In this document: piece after piece, positions 7,421-16,212 of the stretch
How positions within the stretch are numbered: the first letter of the stretch is position 1
Layout of the letters: every line of letters begins with the position of its first letter
Source of the DNA: Halomonas sp. UBA3074
Lineage (GTDB): Bacteria; Pseudomonadota; Gammaproteobacteria; Pseudomonadales; Halomonadaceae
Reading direction: 5' to 3'
Length of the DNA stretch: 22,567 bases
NCBI RefSeq assembly: GCF_002366715.1
Contig: NZ_DFBS01000047.1
Span: 1-22,567, forward strand
The notes under the pieces: model-generated
Seen by the model: the letters and a program-made list of their open reading frames with translations, nothing else
Told to the model about the DNA's origin: nothing
Database searches by the model: none
Made by a program: the position numbers and the translations under genes

Positions 7421-8225
7421 CGTGATCTCCTTTTCCTAATTGCTTGCTGCTCTGCGATGTTAAGCCCATTGCTGGGTATTGTCGTGTTGAACGCCATTGA
7501 GCAATTTGGGCGTAACCCATCACGGTAATAATAGGGAATAAACAGGCAAGCGCGATCATGCCAAAACCATCCATTACCGGGCTCCGGCCAGGGATCTCTG
7601 TTGCCAGACCCAATCCCAGCGCGGCAATGATCGGCACGGTAATCGTTGAGGTCGTAACCCCGCCCGAATCAAATGCCAACGGAATGATGGAGCGCGGTGA
7701 GCGAAGGGTTTGCACAATCACTAGCAGATAGGCGGCGAAAACAAACCACTGCAGCGGCCAGCCCATCACAATTCGCCAAGTGCCTAGGGTAATCCCGAAG
7801 GCCATGCCGAGCGCTACTGCAACGCGCAGCATCAGCGGGTCAATGGTGCCGCCGGAAATCTCGCCCGCCTTGATTGAAACGGCAATCAGTGAAGGTTCGG
7901 CAATTGTCGTGCTGGCGCCAATTGCAAAAGCAAAGATATAGACCCAGTAGTAGTCACTCCAGTGGCGCTCGGCTCCCTCAGCTAAGCTAGGCAAAAACTC
8001 ACGGTTTGTCAGTTGGGTGGCCATTAACTCACCCATCGGAAACAGCGCTTGTTCCAAGCCAACTAGAAAAAACGACAGTCCCACCCAAACCATAAAAAAA
8101 CCAGCCAACACTTGAGGCAAACGTTTAACTGGTTTACGGATTACCAAATATTGGAATCCGAAGATAATCGCAGCTATGGGTAAAATATCTATCAGCGTTC
8201 CCCAAAAAGTGATGATGAGGGTCAT
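7410..8225 (-). CDS. DUF1538 family membrane protein (second copy)
   Basis: This 271-residue inner-membrane protein has about seven hydrophobic segments. It is a paralogue of its upstream neighbour and keeps the same signature blocks: LFPMGE (61-66), AEPSLIA (109-115), DSGGVTTSTITVP (186-198) and GRSPVMDGFG (213-222). Polar residues within these glycine-rich blocks, especially the D-S-G-G and T-T-S-T runs, could line a transport path, but no substrate is known to me for DUF1538. An extra soluble C-terminal tail (about 245-271, ending GKGDHDAL) is absent from the first copy and could contact the PII-like protein. Its ATG overlaps the stop of the first copy (ATGA), and its last codons overlap the PII-like start. 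Confidence 0.85.
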   Translation of the reverse strand: MTLIITFWGTLIDILPIAAIIFGFQYLVIRKPVKRLPQVLAGFFMVWVGLSFFLVGLEQALFPMGELMATQLTNREFLPSLAEGAERHWSDYYWVYIFAFAIGASTTIAEPSLIAVSIKAGEISGGTIDPLMLRVAVALGMAFGITLGTWRIVMGWPLQWFVFAAYLLVIVQTLRSPRSIIPLAFDSGGVTTSTITVPIIAALGLGLATEIPGRSPVMDGFGMIALACLFPIITVMGYAQIAQWRSTRQYPAMGLTSQSSKQLGKGDHDAL

Positions 8226-8989
8226 GGGGTCGCTCCTGGTAACAGGTGAAGGCCAATGATGCCAAACAGTAGTACAAAAATAATGGGCATCACTGAGGCC
8301 AGCGCAATAAGCCCAAAGCCGTCCAGCATGGGGCTGCGGCCTTTAATTGAAGACGCTAGACCAACGCCCAGCGCTGTCACTAACGGCACCGTAATCGTCG
8401 ATGTGGTGACGCCGCCAGAATCATAGGCGATGCCTATCATCTCGGCAGGTGCCAGCAGCGTTAATGCCAGCACGAGCACATAGCCAGCAATAATCATTAA
8501 GTGCAGAGGCCAGCCTTTAAAAATCCGCACCACACCGATCACTACCGCCACACCAACGGAGGCAGCCACCACCATACGCAGCACAAAGGCAAAGCTGTTT
8601 TGTGCACTGATGCTGTCCTCAATCAGGCCGCCTTGTGCGACCACTTCCGCAGCTCGGGCGGCGATCGCGATCAATGCCGGCTCAGCCACGGTAGACCCAA
8701 GCCCCAGGGCAAAGGCAAATAGCAGTAGCCACGTAACGGAGCCCTTTTTGACAAAGGCGTGCGCCAAGTTCTCGCCCAGAGGGAACAGGCCCAGCTCAAG
8801 GCCTTTAATAAATAGTGTGAGGCCTATAACGACAAACACCAGGCCTAGGACCAGGTCGATCAAGGCGAGCGAGTCTGGCAGGGGTTGGCGGATAACCACT
8901 AACTGGAAAAACGCCATCACCAATACCACCGGCGCAAGGTCGCGCAGGCTCTCTTTGAATTGACGGGCAAGCGATGCCACAAGATCCAT
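8222..8989 (-). CDS. DUF1538 family membrane protein (first copy)
   Basis: This 255-residue inner-membrane protein with about seven hydrophobic segments is the first gene of a three-gene operon. Conserved blocks shared with the second copy are LFPLGE (68-73), AEPALIA (102-108), DSGGVTTSTITVP (190-202) and GRSPMLDGFG (217-226). The two copies are about equal in size and arrangement, so a heterodimer or pseudo-symmetric complex is likely; that is inference. GGAAGA lies 5 bases before the ATG, so the start is well supported. Family membership is recognised from the repeated signature; function is unknown to me, and the layout suggests a regulated transporter or channel. Confidence 0.85.
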   Translation of the reverse strand: MDLVASLARQFKESLRDLAPVVLVMAFFQLVVIRQPLPDSLALIDLVLGLVFVVIGLTLFIKGLELGLFPLGENLAHAFVKKGSVTWLLLFAFALGLGSTVAEPALIAIAARAAEVVAQGGLIEDSISAQNSFAFVLRMVVAASVGVAVVIGVVRIFKGWPLHLMIIAGYVLVLALTLLAPAEMIGIAYDSGGVTTSTITVPLVTALGVGLASSIKGRSPMLDGFGLIALASVMPIIFVLLFGIIGLHLLPGATP

Positions 8990-9015
8990 TAAATCTTCCG
9001 CGTGTTAGGGAGTGG

Positions 9016-9032
9016 CTAATATTAACTATTAG
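9016..9032. promoter_or_regulatory. Inverted repeat upstream of the DUF1538 operon
   Basis: CTAATA (9016-9021) and TATTAG (9027-9032) form a six-base inverted repeat with a five-base spacer, 26 bases upstream of the first DUF1538 start. It may be an operator. Nothing else coding was found between 8990 and 9145. Confidence 0.25.
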
Positions 9033-9145
9033 TGCTTGGGCGTTATCTCATCAGGAGCAGGAGCCTAACAGAGAAAGTATAGGAGAAAAGAGTAATCAAA
9101 AAGTTGAGCCTGCGCATGAAGATTAGCTTGAGTCGCGACAGCGGC

Positions 9146-9277
9146 CTAGCAGAGCCTGCTGCCAAAAAGCAGTAGCGAAGGATCAAGGTTTTGCCAGCCC
9201 CACCAAGCGAAAGCCAAGCCGCCAAGTAGGGCGGCTGCCAATAGTAGTGCGCTTGCTGATGATTTGGCAGCGTTCAT
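9146..9277 (-). CDS. 43-residue small membrane protein coupled to the MFS gene
   Basis: A short frame begins at ATG 9277, overlapping the TGA of the upstream MFS gene as ATGA, and ends at TAG 9146-9148. The predicted peptide has a short polar start (MNAAKSSAS), one strong hydrophobic segment of about 16 residues (LLLAAALLGGLAFAWW), then WQNLDPSLLLFGSRLC. This is the shape of a single-span small membrane protein. The four-base overlap is the best evidence that it is translated, since such overlaps are uncommon by chance and typical of coupled operon genes. I recognise no family. It could be an accessory subunit or regulator of the carrier, or a chance frame. Confidence 0.5.
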   Translation of the reverse strand: MNAAKSSASALLLAAALLGGLAFAWWGWQNLDPSLLLFGSRLC

Positions 9278-10482
9278 GGTGTCACCTTAGTGAACGTGCT
9301 GCGCTCAAGGGGCTTCTCACTAATAAACCAGTGTAGCGCAGCTGCCACGACCGAGAGCACAATAGCAATTTGCCAAACCGTGTCGTAATGACCGGTAAGG
9401 TCATAAAAATAGCCGCCCAGCCAAACCCCCATAAATGAGCCTAACTGGTGAAATAGAAACACGATGCCGCCTAGCATTGAGAGGTGACGAACACCAAACA
9501 CGGAGGCCACGATGCCGTTGGTTAACGGAACGGTCGAAAGCCATAGCAACCCCATGGCGATACCAAATACATACGCGCTGATAGGGCTTAGTGGCAAAAA
9601 TACAAACGCTGTAATCACCACGCCGCGAATCAAGTAGAGCCACGTTAGCAGCTTGGGCTTGGACCAAATGCCGCCCATCCAGCCAGCGGTATAAGTGCCG
9701 ACAATGTTGAACAAGCCCACTAATGCCAGCACCGTTGTACCCACCTGGACGGCAAGGCCATTATCGAATAAGTAGCCGGGTAGGTGTACAGCAATAAACA
9801 CTACCTGAAACCCGCACACAAAAAAGCCTAAACAGAGCAGCCAAAAACCCTTTTGGCCCGCTGCCTCATTTAACGCGTCTTTCAGGCTTAAATCGGCGGC
9901 GGTTTTGGCCGAGGGTTTGTCGCGTAGCATGGCCCCCAGTGGAATGATAATGGTGGCAATGGCGGCCATCGCCATAAGTGCTGCCGCCCAGCCTAACCAT
10001 TCGATCAAACCAAGCGTACCGGGTAGCATCGCAAACTGACCAAACGAGCCCGCAGCGCTAACGATACCCATGGCCATACTGCGTTTTTCTGGCGCCACTG
10101 CGCGGCCAACAGCGCCTAGAATCACCGAGAACGTCGTGCCAGAAAGGCCAAATCCGATCAGCAGCCCAGCGCTGACCGTCATGCCCAGTGCTGAAGTGGA
10201 GAGGCTCATAAACATCAGGCCCAGGGCGTAGAGCAGGCCACCAATAACGATGATTTTAGCCGCACCGAATCGGTCAGCCAGCGCACCAGTAAAGGGTTGC
10301 GATAGGCCCCACACCAAGTTTTGCAGGGCAATGGCAAAGGCAAATACACCGCGTCCCCAGCCCAGGTCGCTGCTGAGTGGCTCCATAAATAGTCCAAAGC
10401 CATGGCGTAAACCCATGGCCGTGGAAATGACCAGACTTCCTAAGATAATCAGCAGCAGCGCGTTGTTGCGTACGATAGCCAT
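9274..10482 (-). CDS. MFS transporter
   Basis: This 402-residue major facilitator superfamily carrier has about twelve membrane helices in two halves joined by a soluble loop (around RDKPSAKTAADLSLKDALNE). The motif A loop between helices 2 and 3 reads GALADRFGAA (66-75). The opening section GLRHGFGLFMEPLSSDLGW resembles oxalate/formate antiporter and monocarboxylate-type carriers, so an organic anion is a reasonable guess, but the substrate cannot be fixed from sequence. The ATG at 10482 has a weak AAAGAGA upstream. The stop overlaps the start of a 43-residue membrane peptide. The gene lies 58 bases downstream of the GntP-family permease on the same strand, so the two could share a transcript. 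Confidence 0.88.
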   Translation of the reverse strand: MAIVRNNALLLIILGSLVISTAMGLRHGFGLFMEPLSSDLGWGRGVFAFAIALQNLVWGLSQPFTGALADRFGAAKIIVIGGLLYALGLMFMSLSTSALGMTVSAGLLIGFGLSGTTFSVILGAVGRAVAPEKRSMAMGIVSAAGSFGQFAMLPGTLGLIEWLGWAAALMAMAAIATIIIPLGAMLRDKPSAKTAADLSLKDALNEAAGQKGFWLLCLGFFVCGFQVVFIAVHLPGYLFDNGLAVQVGTTVLALVGLFNIVGTYTAGWMGGIWSKPKLLTWLYLIRGVVITAFVFLPLSPISAYVFGIAMGLLWLSTVPLTNGIVASVFGVRHLSMLGGIVFLFHQLGSFMGVWLGGYFYDLTGHYDTVWQIAIVLSVVAAALHWFISEKPLERSTFTKVTP

Positions 10483-10540
10483 GAGGTTCTCTTTATTTGC
10501 AGGCTTACAGTTGGCTTACTATCGCATGGGTTATACGCTT

Positions 10541-11935
10541 TTAGAAACTACCAAATAGAGTGCCTAGGGTAATCACGCTAATCAGTGCGGTAATCGGCAG
10601 CACAATGGTGACCATAGCCACATTGGCATAGGACTGACGGTGCGTTAGACCACAAATGGCTAACAAGGTAATGACAGCACCCGAGTGGGGAAGCGTGTCC
10701 ATGCCGCCTGCCGCTAGTGTCGCCACGCGATGCATCAGCTCAGGGTTAATACCCGCTTCTTGGGCCATAGCCAGGTATTCACTACCCAAGGTCTCTAGCG
10801 CAATAGAGAGACCGCCGGAAGAGGAGCCGGTAATCCCAGCCAGTACACTCATCCCCATGGCTTCTGATATTAATGGGTTGCCGGGGGACGCTGTCAGCAC
10901 CGAATCGCGAATAATAGCAAAGCCCGCCATGCTGGCAATGACAGCACCGTAACCCACCTCTGAGGCGGTGTTGAAAATAGGCAGCAGCGAACCTAAACAG
11001 CCTTTATTAATACTCTCTTTAAGGTCGAGCCAATGTTGCCAGCGGGTAATAATAAGCCATGTCGATGCGCTGAGTAGTGCGATCAGAATGGCCCAGAGCC
11101 CGCTTTGCCCTGCAGGCGATACGTTTTCAAACTCTTCACTGATAAAGCCTAAATCGATAGCCGGAAAGACCCCATAGGTAAACAGTGCGTTCAGCCCAAT
11201 GACCATCCCTATCGGTATAAGGGCCACCAGCAGGGGCATAGAGGTGGTGGGGGCTGTTTCATCACTTGCCTCCGCTTCACGCTCGGTATGTTGGCCGTAG
11301 CCTTCACCATTTAAAGCCGCTTTTTTCACCCGTGATTGCAGGTAGATAGTACCTAAACCAAGCATGATCAGTCCGGCAATAATACCTAAGCCAGGTGCCG
11401 CAAAGCTGTTGGTTTCAAAATAAGGAATAGGGATCGCGTTCTGTATCGCAGGGGTGCCGGGCAGGGCGGTCATAGTAAAGGTAAAGGCCCCGAGTGCAAT
11501 GGAGGCAGGAATCAAACGCTTGGGCACATTGGCACTGCGAAACAGCTCACGACTGATGGGGTAAATGGCAAATGCCACGACAAACAGCGATACGCCGCCA
11601 TAGGTTAAAATTGCGCAGGCCATTACCACCGTGAGCACAACGTGATGAGTGCCAAGCTTTTTGACAATGCCGTTGGCAATCGATTGGGCCGCGCCTGAGT
11701 CGGCCATTAGCTGTCCAAATAAGGCGCCCAATAAAAACAGCGGGAAAAACTGAATAACGTAGTTACCCAGCGCACTCATAAAGGTATCGGTATAGATCGG
11801 CAGTAAAAATGCAGCGTCCCCAGAGAGCAGCACCGCCAAACTCGCCATAAGAGGCGCCAGCAACAGTACTGAGATTCCTCGGTAGGCGAGGAACATCAAT
11901 AACAGCAGTGAAATTACTATTGCAAGTATGCTCAT
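10541..11935 (-). CDS. GntP-family permease
   Basis: This 464-residue inner-membrane protein has twelve or more hydrophobic segments. Family features of the gluconate/hydroxy-acid permeases are present: the N-terminal FLAYRGISVLLLAP, a QFFPLFLLGALFGQLMADSG block, and the C-terminal ITGSSSGGLSIALE and GGMDTLPHSGAV blocks. The family takes up sugar acids or hydroxy acids by proton symport; the precise substrate is not apparent. The frame extends to 11983, but the ATG at 11935 is preferred because TTAGGAG stands five bases upstream and the protein then starts directly with a hydrophobic helix. It is divergent from the Na+/H+ antiporter gene at 12143. Confidence 0.88.
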   Translation of the reverse strand: MSILAIVISLLLLMFLAYRGISVLLLAPLMASLAVLLSGDAAFLLPIYTDTFMSALGNYVIQFFPLFLLGALFGQLMADSGAAQSIANGIVKKLGTHHVVLTVVMACAILTYGGVSLFVVAFAIYPISRELFRSANVPKRLIPASIALGAFTFTMTALPGTPAIQNAIPIPYFETNSFAAPGLGIIAGLIMLGLGTIYLQSRVKKAALNGEGYGQHTEREAEASDETAPTTSMPLLVALIPIGMVIGLNALFTYGVFPAIDLGFISEEFENVSPAGQSGLWAILIALLSASTWLIITRWQHWLDLKESINKGCLGSLLPIFNTASEVGYGAVIASMAGFAIIRDSVLTASPGNPLISEAMGMSVLAGITGSSSGGLSIALETLGSEYLAMAQEAGINPELMHRVATLAAGGMDTLPHSGAVITLLAICGLTHRQSYANVAMVTIVLPITALISVITLGTLFGSF

Positions 11936-12142
11936 GCGAGCTCCTAAGCGAACGTTAAAGTAGCGAATACTGAATTTATGCAAAGGATAGGATGGTAGGC
12001 AGCATGGTGCGATGCAGCAAGAGTGAAACGACTAAAGTAGCAATACACTGAGGGTAAACCTTAGTCTTAGGTTTGGCGCCATAATCTGCTAAAATCCGCT
12101 CCCTTCGCCGTTAATGACCTCTTAATAGCTCTAGGGATTTTC

Positions 12143-13486
12143 ATGAATGCAGTAATTCTTGCGGTGCTGGTGATGGTGGCGCTATCACTGGCGCGTGTCT
12201 CGGTGGTGTTTGCGCTAGTGGTAGGTGCCTTGGTGGGTGGTCTGGTGGGAGGGTTGTCACTTGATCAAACTTTAGATGCCTTTAACGAAGGGGTTGGTGG
12301 CGGCGCGCAAGTGGCGCTGGCCTATGCCACCTTGGGTGCCTTCGCGGTAGCTATTTCCCGTTCAGGGTTGCCGGATATGCTGGCTAACCGCTTGATAACC
12401 CTGCTAGGTAAAGAAACCACCGCCGCACATCAGGCGCGGGTCAAAATGTTGCTGCTCACGGCGGTACTGCTGGTAGCGATCTCTTCGCAAAATGCTATCC
12501 CGGTACATATCGCCTTTATACCAGTGTTGATTCCGCCGCTATTGACCGTGATGAACCGTTTGAACCTGGATCGTCGTGCCGTCGCCTGTGCGCTGACCTT
12601 TGGTCTAACCGCGCCCTATATGCTGCTGCCTGTAGGCTTTGGGGCGATCTTTCTAAACGATATTTTATTAGCTAACTTAAATAGCGCTGGTGAGCCATTG
12701 GGGTTAGAAATCACCCGTGGGATGGTGCCGATGGCCATGGCCATACCGGTAGGCGGCATGGCGCTTGGGTTAATTGTGGCGCTGCTATGGAGCTACCGTC
12801 GCCCACGTGAGTACCACGCGCAAGATATCGCCGCCAATGTGGCTGAAGGGCATACGCCAGCCAAGCCACATATGCTGGGGTTGGTGATGTCGGGAGTGGC
12901 TATTGTCGCGGCACTTGGTCTGCAGCTTTATAGCGGCTCAATGATATTGGGTGGCTTGGTAGGTATTGCCTTGCTCTCGCTGGGTGGAATCTTTAAGTGG
13001 CGTGAAGCAGATGACCTGTTTACCAGCGGTATGCGCATGATGGCGCTGATTGGTTTTATCATGATTTCAGCGGCAGGCTTTGCTGAAGTGATGAAAACCA
13101 CTGGTGAAATTGATGCGCTGGTATCGGGTGCTTTTGCGATCTTTGGTGATAACCGTGGCTTGGCTGCCTTGGTGATGCTGCTGGTCGGGCTATTTATTAC
13201 CCTGGGCATTGGTTCATCTTTCTCGACTATTCCGATTATCGCCGCGATTTTTGTGCCCTTGGCGGTACAGTTTGGCTTTTCGCCTATGGCTACTGTCGTG
13301 CTGGTTGGCACTGCGGCGGCGCTGGGTGATGCGGGCTCGCCAGCATCGGATTCAACCTTAGGGCCAACGTCTGGTCTAAACGTTGATCGTCAGCACGATC
13401 ATATGTGGGACAGCGTGGTGCCGACGTTTCTACACTACAACGTTCCGTTAATAGGCTTTGGCTGGTTAGCAGCGATGATGCTCTAA
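12143..13486 (+). CDS. YuiF-type Na+/H+ antiporter family protein
   Basis: This 447-residue polytopic membrane protein has about eleven or twelve hydrophobic segments. I recognise the Na+/H+ antiporter family related to YuiF and NhaC by the N-terminal ALVVGALVGGLVGGLSLDQT, the SSQNAIPVHIAFIPVLIPPLL block and the C-terminal GDAGSPASDSTLGPTSGLN block, whose acidic and hydroxyl residues are good candidates for cation binding. Such an antiporter would suit a halophile by expelling sodium, though amino-acid or carboxylate exchange also occurs in the wider superfamily. AGGGA at about 12133 precedes the ATG at a good distance. The gene is monocistronic, ending before a strong terminator. Confidence 0.85.
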   Translation: MNAVILAVLVMVALSLARVSVVFALVVGALVGGLVGGLSLDQTLDAFNEGVGGGAQVALAYATLGAFAVAISRSGLPDMLANRLITLLGKETTAAHQARVKMLLLTAVLLVAISSQNAIPVHIAFIPVLIPPLLTVMNRLNLDRRAVACALTFGLTAPYMLLPVGFGAIFLNDILLANLNSAGEPLGLEITRGMVPMAMAIPVGGMALGLIVALLWSYRRPREYHAQDIAANVAEGHTPAKPHMLGLVMSGVAIVAALGLQLYSGSMILGGLVGIALLSLGGIFKWREADDLFTSGMRMMALIGFIMISAAGFAEVMKTTGEIDALVSGAFAIFGDNRGLAALVMLLVGLFITLGIGSSFSTIPIIAAIFVPLAVQFGFSPMATVVLVGTAAALGDAGSPASDSTLGPTSGLNVDRQHDHMWDSVVPTFLHYNVPLIGFGWLAAMML

Positions 13487-13520
13487 CGGCCCTGCTATAA
13501 AATGACTATCTTAGAAAACA

Positions 13521-13548
13521 AAAGGGACAACCTGGTTGTCCCTTTTTT
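13521..13548. terminator. Bidirectional rho-independent terminator
   Basis: An 11-base-pair stem (13521-13531 with 13535-13545, core GGGACAAC/GTTGTCCC) and a three-base loop are followed by T6 (13543-13548) on the plus strand and preceded by an A-rich run that becomes T-rich on the minus strand. It lies between the convergent antiporter and trmJ genes and should stop both transcripts. Confidence 0.9.
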
Positions 13549-13559
13549 AATTTAGCCCG

Positions 13560-14294
13560 TTACTGTTTTGGTAGATGAGATTCAAAAGCGCTTAACAGCC
13601 CTCGCAACAACGAAAGCTCTTTGCGGCTAGGTTGAGCGCGGGCGAAGAGCGCTTGCAACTGCTCCTCGGTACGAGCGTGGGGCTGAGTTAAAAAACCGCT
13701 CTCCTGCATTAAACGCCCCAAATGAGCCTGAAAGTGTAAAAACTGTTCGCGGCTGGGCGGCGTTGCCTCCAGCGGGCGCTGGTAACTGAAGCCGCTATCC
13801 TCACCTTTACGCCAAGCGCGGTGCACTTCGTACGCCAAAATCTGCACCGCCTGGGATAAATTCAGAATGCCGTAATCAGGGTTGGCGGGAATACTCACCT
13901 GGTGCGTGCAGCAGCGGATCTCATCGTTAGTCAATCCCGAGCGTTCGCGCCCAAACACTAGCGCCACCGGCGCGGTTTGCGCGTTCTGAATAACGTCTGC
14001 CGCCATATCATCGGGTTCGTCAAAGTGCGGCAAGGGCAGGCTGCGCAAGCGTGCGCTGGCACCGACCACCTGAACGCAGTCGTTAACCGCTTCCTCCAGT
14101 GTTGTCACTACCCGAGCACTGTCCAGAACATCGGTGGCCCCTGCGGAAAGGCGAGTGGCTTCTTCATCGGGATACATACGTGGATTAACCAGCAGCAGCT
14201 CGGTTAAGCCCATGGTTTTCATGGCCCGCGCCGCAGCACCGATATTGCCTGGGTGGAAGGTCTGAACGAGTACAATACGAATATGCTGCAACAT
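13560..14294 (-). CDS. trmJ: tRNA (cytidine/uridine-2'-O-)-methyltransferase TrmJ
   Basis: This 244-residue SPOUT-class enzyme uses S-adenosylmethionine to methylate the ribose of residue 32 in the tRNA anticodon loop. It follows E. coli TrmJ closely (246 residues): MLQHIRIVLVQT at the start, GNIGAAARAMKTMGL (17-30), and the cofactor-binding knot built from PVALVFGRERSGLTNDE (109-125) and PANPDYGILNLSQAVQ (136-151). The reading frame is open up to 14414, but the ATG at 14294 matches the family start exactly; the upstream 40 residues look unlike the protein. No strong Shine-Dalgarno sequence precedes it. It is often beside suhB or iscR in other gammaproteobacteria; here it sits between the antiporter and groESL. 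Confidence 0.93.
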   Translation of the reverse strand: MLQHIRIVLVQTFHPGNIGAAARAMKTMGLTELLLVNPRMYPDEEATRLSAGATDVLDSARVVTTLEEAVNDCVQVVGASARLRSLPLPHFDEPDDMAADVIQNAQTAPVALVFGRERSGLTNDEIRCCTHQVSIPANPDYGILNLSQAVQILAYEVHRAWRKGEDSGFSYQRPLEATPPSREQFLHFQAHLGRLMQESGFLTQPHARTEEQLQALFARAQPSRKELSLLRGLLSAFESHLPKQ

Positions 14295-14409
14295 GCGCTG
14301 ATTTCGCCCTATAGCCTTATAAAAATCGCGCCGATAGTACCACGTTAGCGCTGCGTGAGGGGGTGGAGACGTCTTACATTGCTCTGTGTCTAGCGATCTA
14401 TCAAAACGC

Positions 14410-14436
14410 AACAACCCCGCACGAGGCGGGGTTGTT
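14410..14436 (-). terminator. Rho-independent terminator of groESL
   Basis: An 11-base-pair GC-rich stem (14410-14420 with 14426-14436, arms AACAACCCCGC and GCGGGGTTGTT) and a five-base loop lie about 50 bases after the groEL stop. Read on the minus strand, it is followed by a T-rich stretch (GCGTTTTG). Confidence 0.85.
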
Positions 14437-14484
14437 GGTGACTACTTTTAGCTAGCAGTCTTGAGCAGAGGGCTCAGGGGCGCA

Positions 14485-16128
14485 TTACATCATGCCGCCC
14501 ATGCCACCCATTCCGCCCATGCCACCCATATCGGGGGCAGCGTCTTTCTCTTCCGGGTCTTCAGCAATCATGCACTCAGTGGTGATCATTAGACCGGCAA
14601 CCGAACCAGCAGACTGCAGGGCAGTACGGGTTACTTTAGCCGGGTCGAGAACGCCCATTTCGAACAGGTCGCCAAATTCACCGGTTTGTGCGTTGTAACC
14701 GAAGTTGCCGGTTTCATCTTTCACGCGGTTGATGACAACGGCGGGCTCTTCGCCAGCGTTAGCAACGATTTGACGCAGCGGTGACTGCATAGCGCGAAGC
14801 GCCATGTTGATACCGTGGTTCTGGTCTTCGTTGTCGCCAGTCAGGCCTTGTACTTTGGCCATCACGCGTACCAGTGCAGTACCACCGCCAGGCACCACGC
14901 CTTCTTCAACGGCAGCACGAGTAGAGTGCAGCGCGTCTTCAACACGAGCTTTCTTCTCTTTCATTTCCACTTCGGTGGCAGCACCAACGCGGATAACGGC
15001 AACACCGCCTGCCAGTTTGGCAACGCGCTCTTGCAGCTTCTCTTTGTCGTAGTCAGAAGAGGTGTCTTCGATTTGCGCGCGAATCTGGTTAACGCGTGCT
15101 TCGATATCGCCTTCTGCACCAGCGCCATCGATGATGGTGGTGTTTTCTTTGGACATGGTCATGCGCTTAGCGGTACCCAGGTGATCCAGGTTCGCTTGCT
15201 CAAGCGTTAGGCCAACTTCTTCAGAAATAACGGTGCCGTTAGTCAGGATAGCGATATCCTGCAGCATTGACTTACGACGATCGCCGAAGCCAGGTGCTTT
15301 AGCTGCAGCGACTTTAACGATGCCACGCATGTTGTTAACCACCAGTGTGGCCAGCGCTTCGCCTTCGATGTCTTCAGCGATGATGGCAAGCGGCTTGCCT
15401 TGCTTGGCAACGGCTTCCAGTACCGGCAGTAACTCACGGATGTTGGAGATCTTTTTATCCACGAGCAGGATGTAAGGATCTTCCAGTTCAACCGTCATGG
15501 TGTCCTGGTTGGTGACGAAGTAAGGAGACAGGTAGCCGCGATCGAACTGCATACCTTCGACTACTTCAAGCTCGTCTTCAAAGCCACGGCCTTCATCAAC
15601 GGTGATGACGCCTTCTTTACCGACTTTTTCCATCGCCTCGGCGATGATCTCACCAATGCGCTTGTCGCCGTTGGCAGAGATCGTGCCTACCTGAGCGATA
15701 GACTTGGTATCGGTGCAGGGTACAGACATTGCCTGGATCTCTTTTACTGCCGCAGCAACCGCTTGGTCGATACCGCGCTTAAGATCCATCGGGTTCATGC
15801 CCGCAGTCACGCCTTTTAGGCCTTCAGCAATAATTGCTTGCGCCAGAACGGTGGCCGTCGTGGTGCCGTCGCCTGCAGCGTCAGAAGTCTGTGACGCCAC
15901 TTCTTTGACCATCTGGGCGCCCATGTTTTCGAACTTGTCTTTTAGCTCGATCTCTTTGGCCACAGACACACCGTCTTTAGTGACGGTGGGAGAGCCAAAC
16001 GACTTTTCCAGTACCACGTTACGGCCTTTCGGGCCGAGGGTAACTTTTACTGCGTTGGCAAGAACGTCAACGCCGCGCGCCATGCGTTTGCGTGCATCAT
16101 CTGAAAACTTAACTTGTTTAGCTGACAT
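14485..16128 (-). CDS. groL: Chaperonin GroEL (Hsp60)
   Basis: This 547-residue subunit of the double-ring chaperonin folds cytosolic proteins inside its cavity with ATP and GroES. The sequence is canonical from the start (MSAKQVKFSDDARKRMARGV), through the ATP site (VTLGPKGRNVVL near residue 29 and GDGTTTATVLAQ near residue 86), to the glycine-methionine tail (GGMGGMGGMM). The length is as in E. coli (548). AGGAAG lies 8 bases upstream of the ATG. The gene is 84 bases downstream of groES and shares its heat-shock promoter. No irregularity was seen. Confidence 0.99.
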   Translation of the reverse strand: MSAKQVKFSDDARKRMARGVDVLANAVKVTLGPKGRNVVLEKSFGSPTVTKDGVSVAKEIELKDKFENMGAQMVKEVASQTSDAAGDGTTTATVLAQAIIAEGLKGVTAGMNPMDLKRGIDQAVAAAVKEIQAMSVPCTDTKSIAQVGTISANGDKRIGEIIAEAMEKVGKEGVITVDEGRGFEDELEVVEGMQFDRGYLSPYFVTNQDTMTVELEDPYILLVDKKISNIRELLPVLEAVAKQGKPLAIIAEDIEGEALATLVVNNMRGIVKVAAAKAPGFGDRRKSMLQDIAILTNGTVISEEVGLTLEQANLDHLGTAKRMTMSKENTTIIDGAGAEGDIEARVNQIRAQIEDTSSDYDKEKLQERVAKLAGGVAVIRVGAATEVEMKEKKARVEDALHSTRAAVEEGVVPGGGTALVRVMAKVQGLTGDNEDQNHGINMALRAMQSPLRQIVANAGEEPAVVINRVKDETGNFGYNAQTGEFGDLFEMGVLDPAKVTRTALQSAGSVAGLMITTECMIAEDPEEKDAAPDMGGMGGMGGMGGMM

Positions 16129-16212
16129 ATCTGCTACTTCCTAAATTGAATGCAAAAACGTGAAAGTAAATACTCGAGGCGCCCACCTTAAAAGGGTGAG
16201 CTGCGACGAAAG

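Noticed and set aside
9043..9225. 60-residue minus-strand frame
   Set aside because: It overlaps the 43-residue frame in another phase, has no ribosome binding site and no coupling to the MFS stop; the ATGA-coupled frame is better supported.
14815..15210. 131-residue frame antisense to groEL
   Set aside because: It lies wholly inside groEL, and its content is explained by the strong codon bias of the real gene on the other strand.
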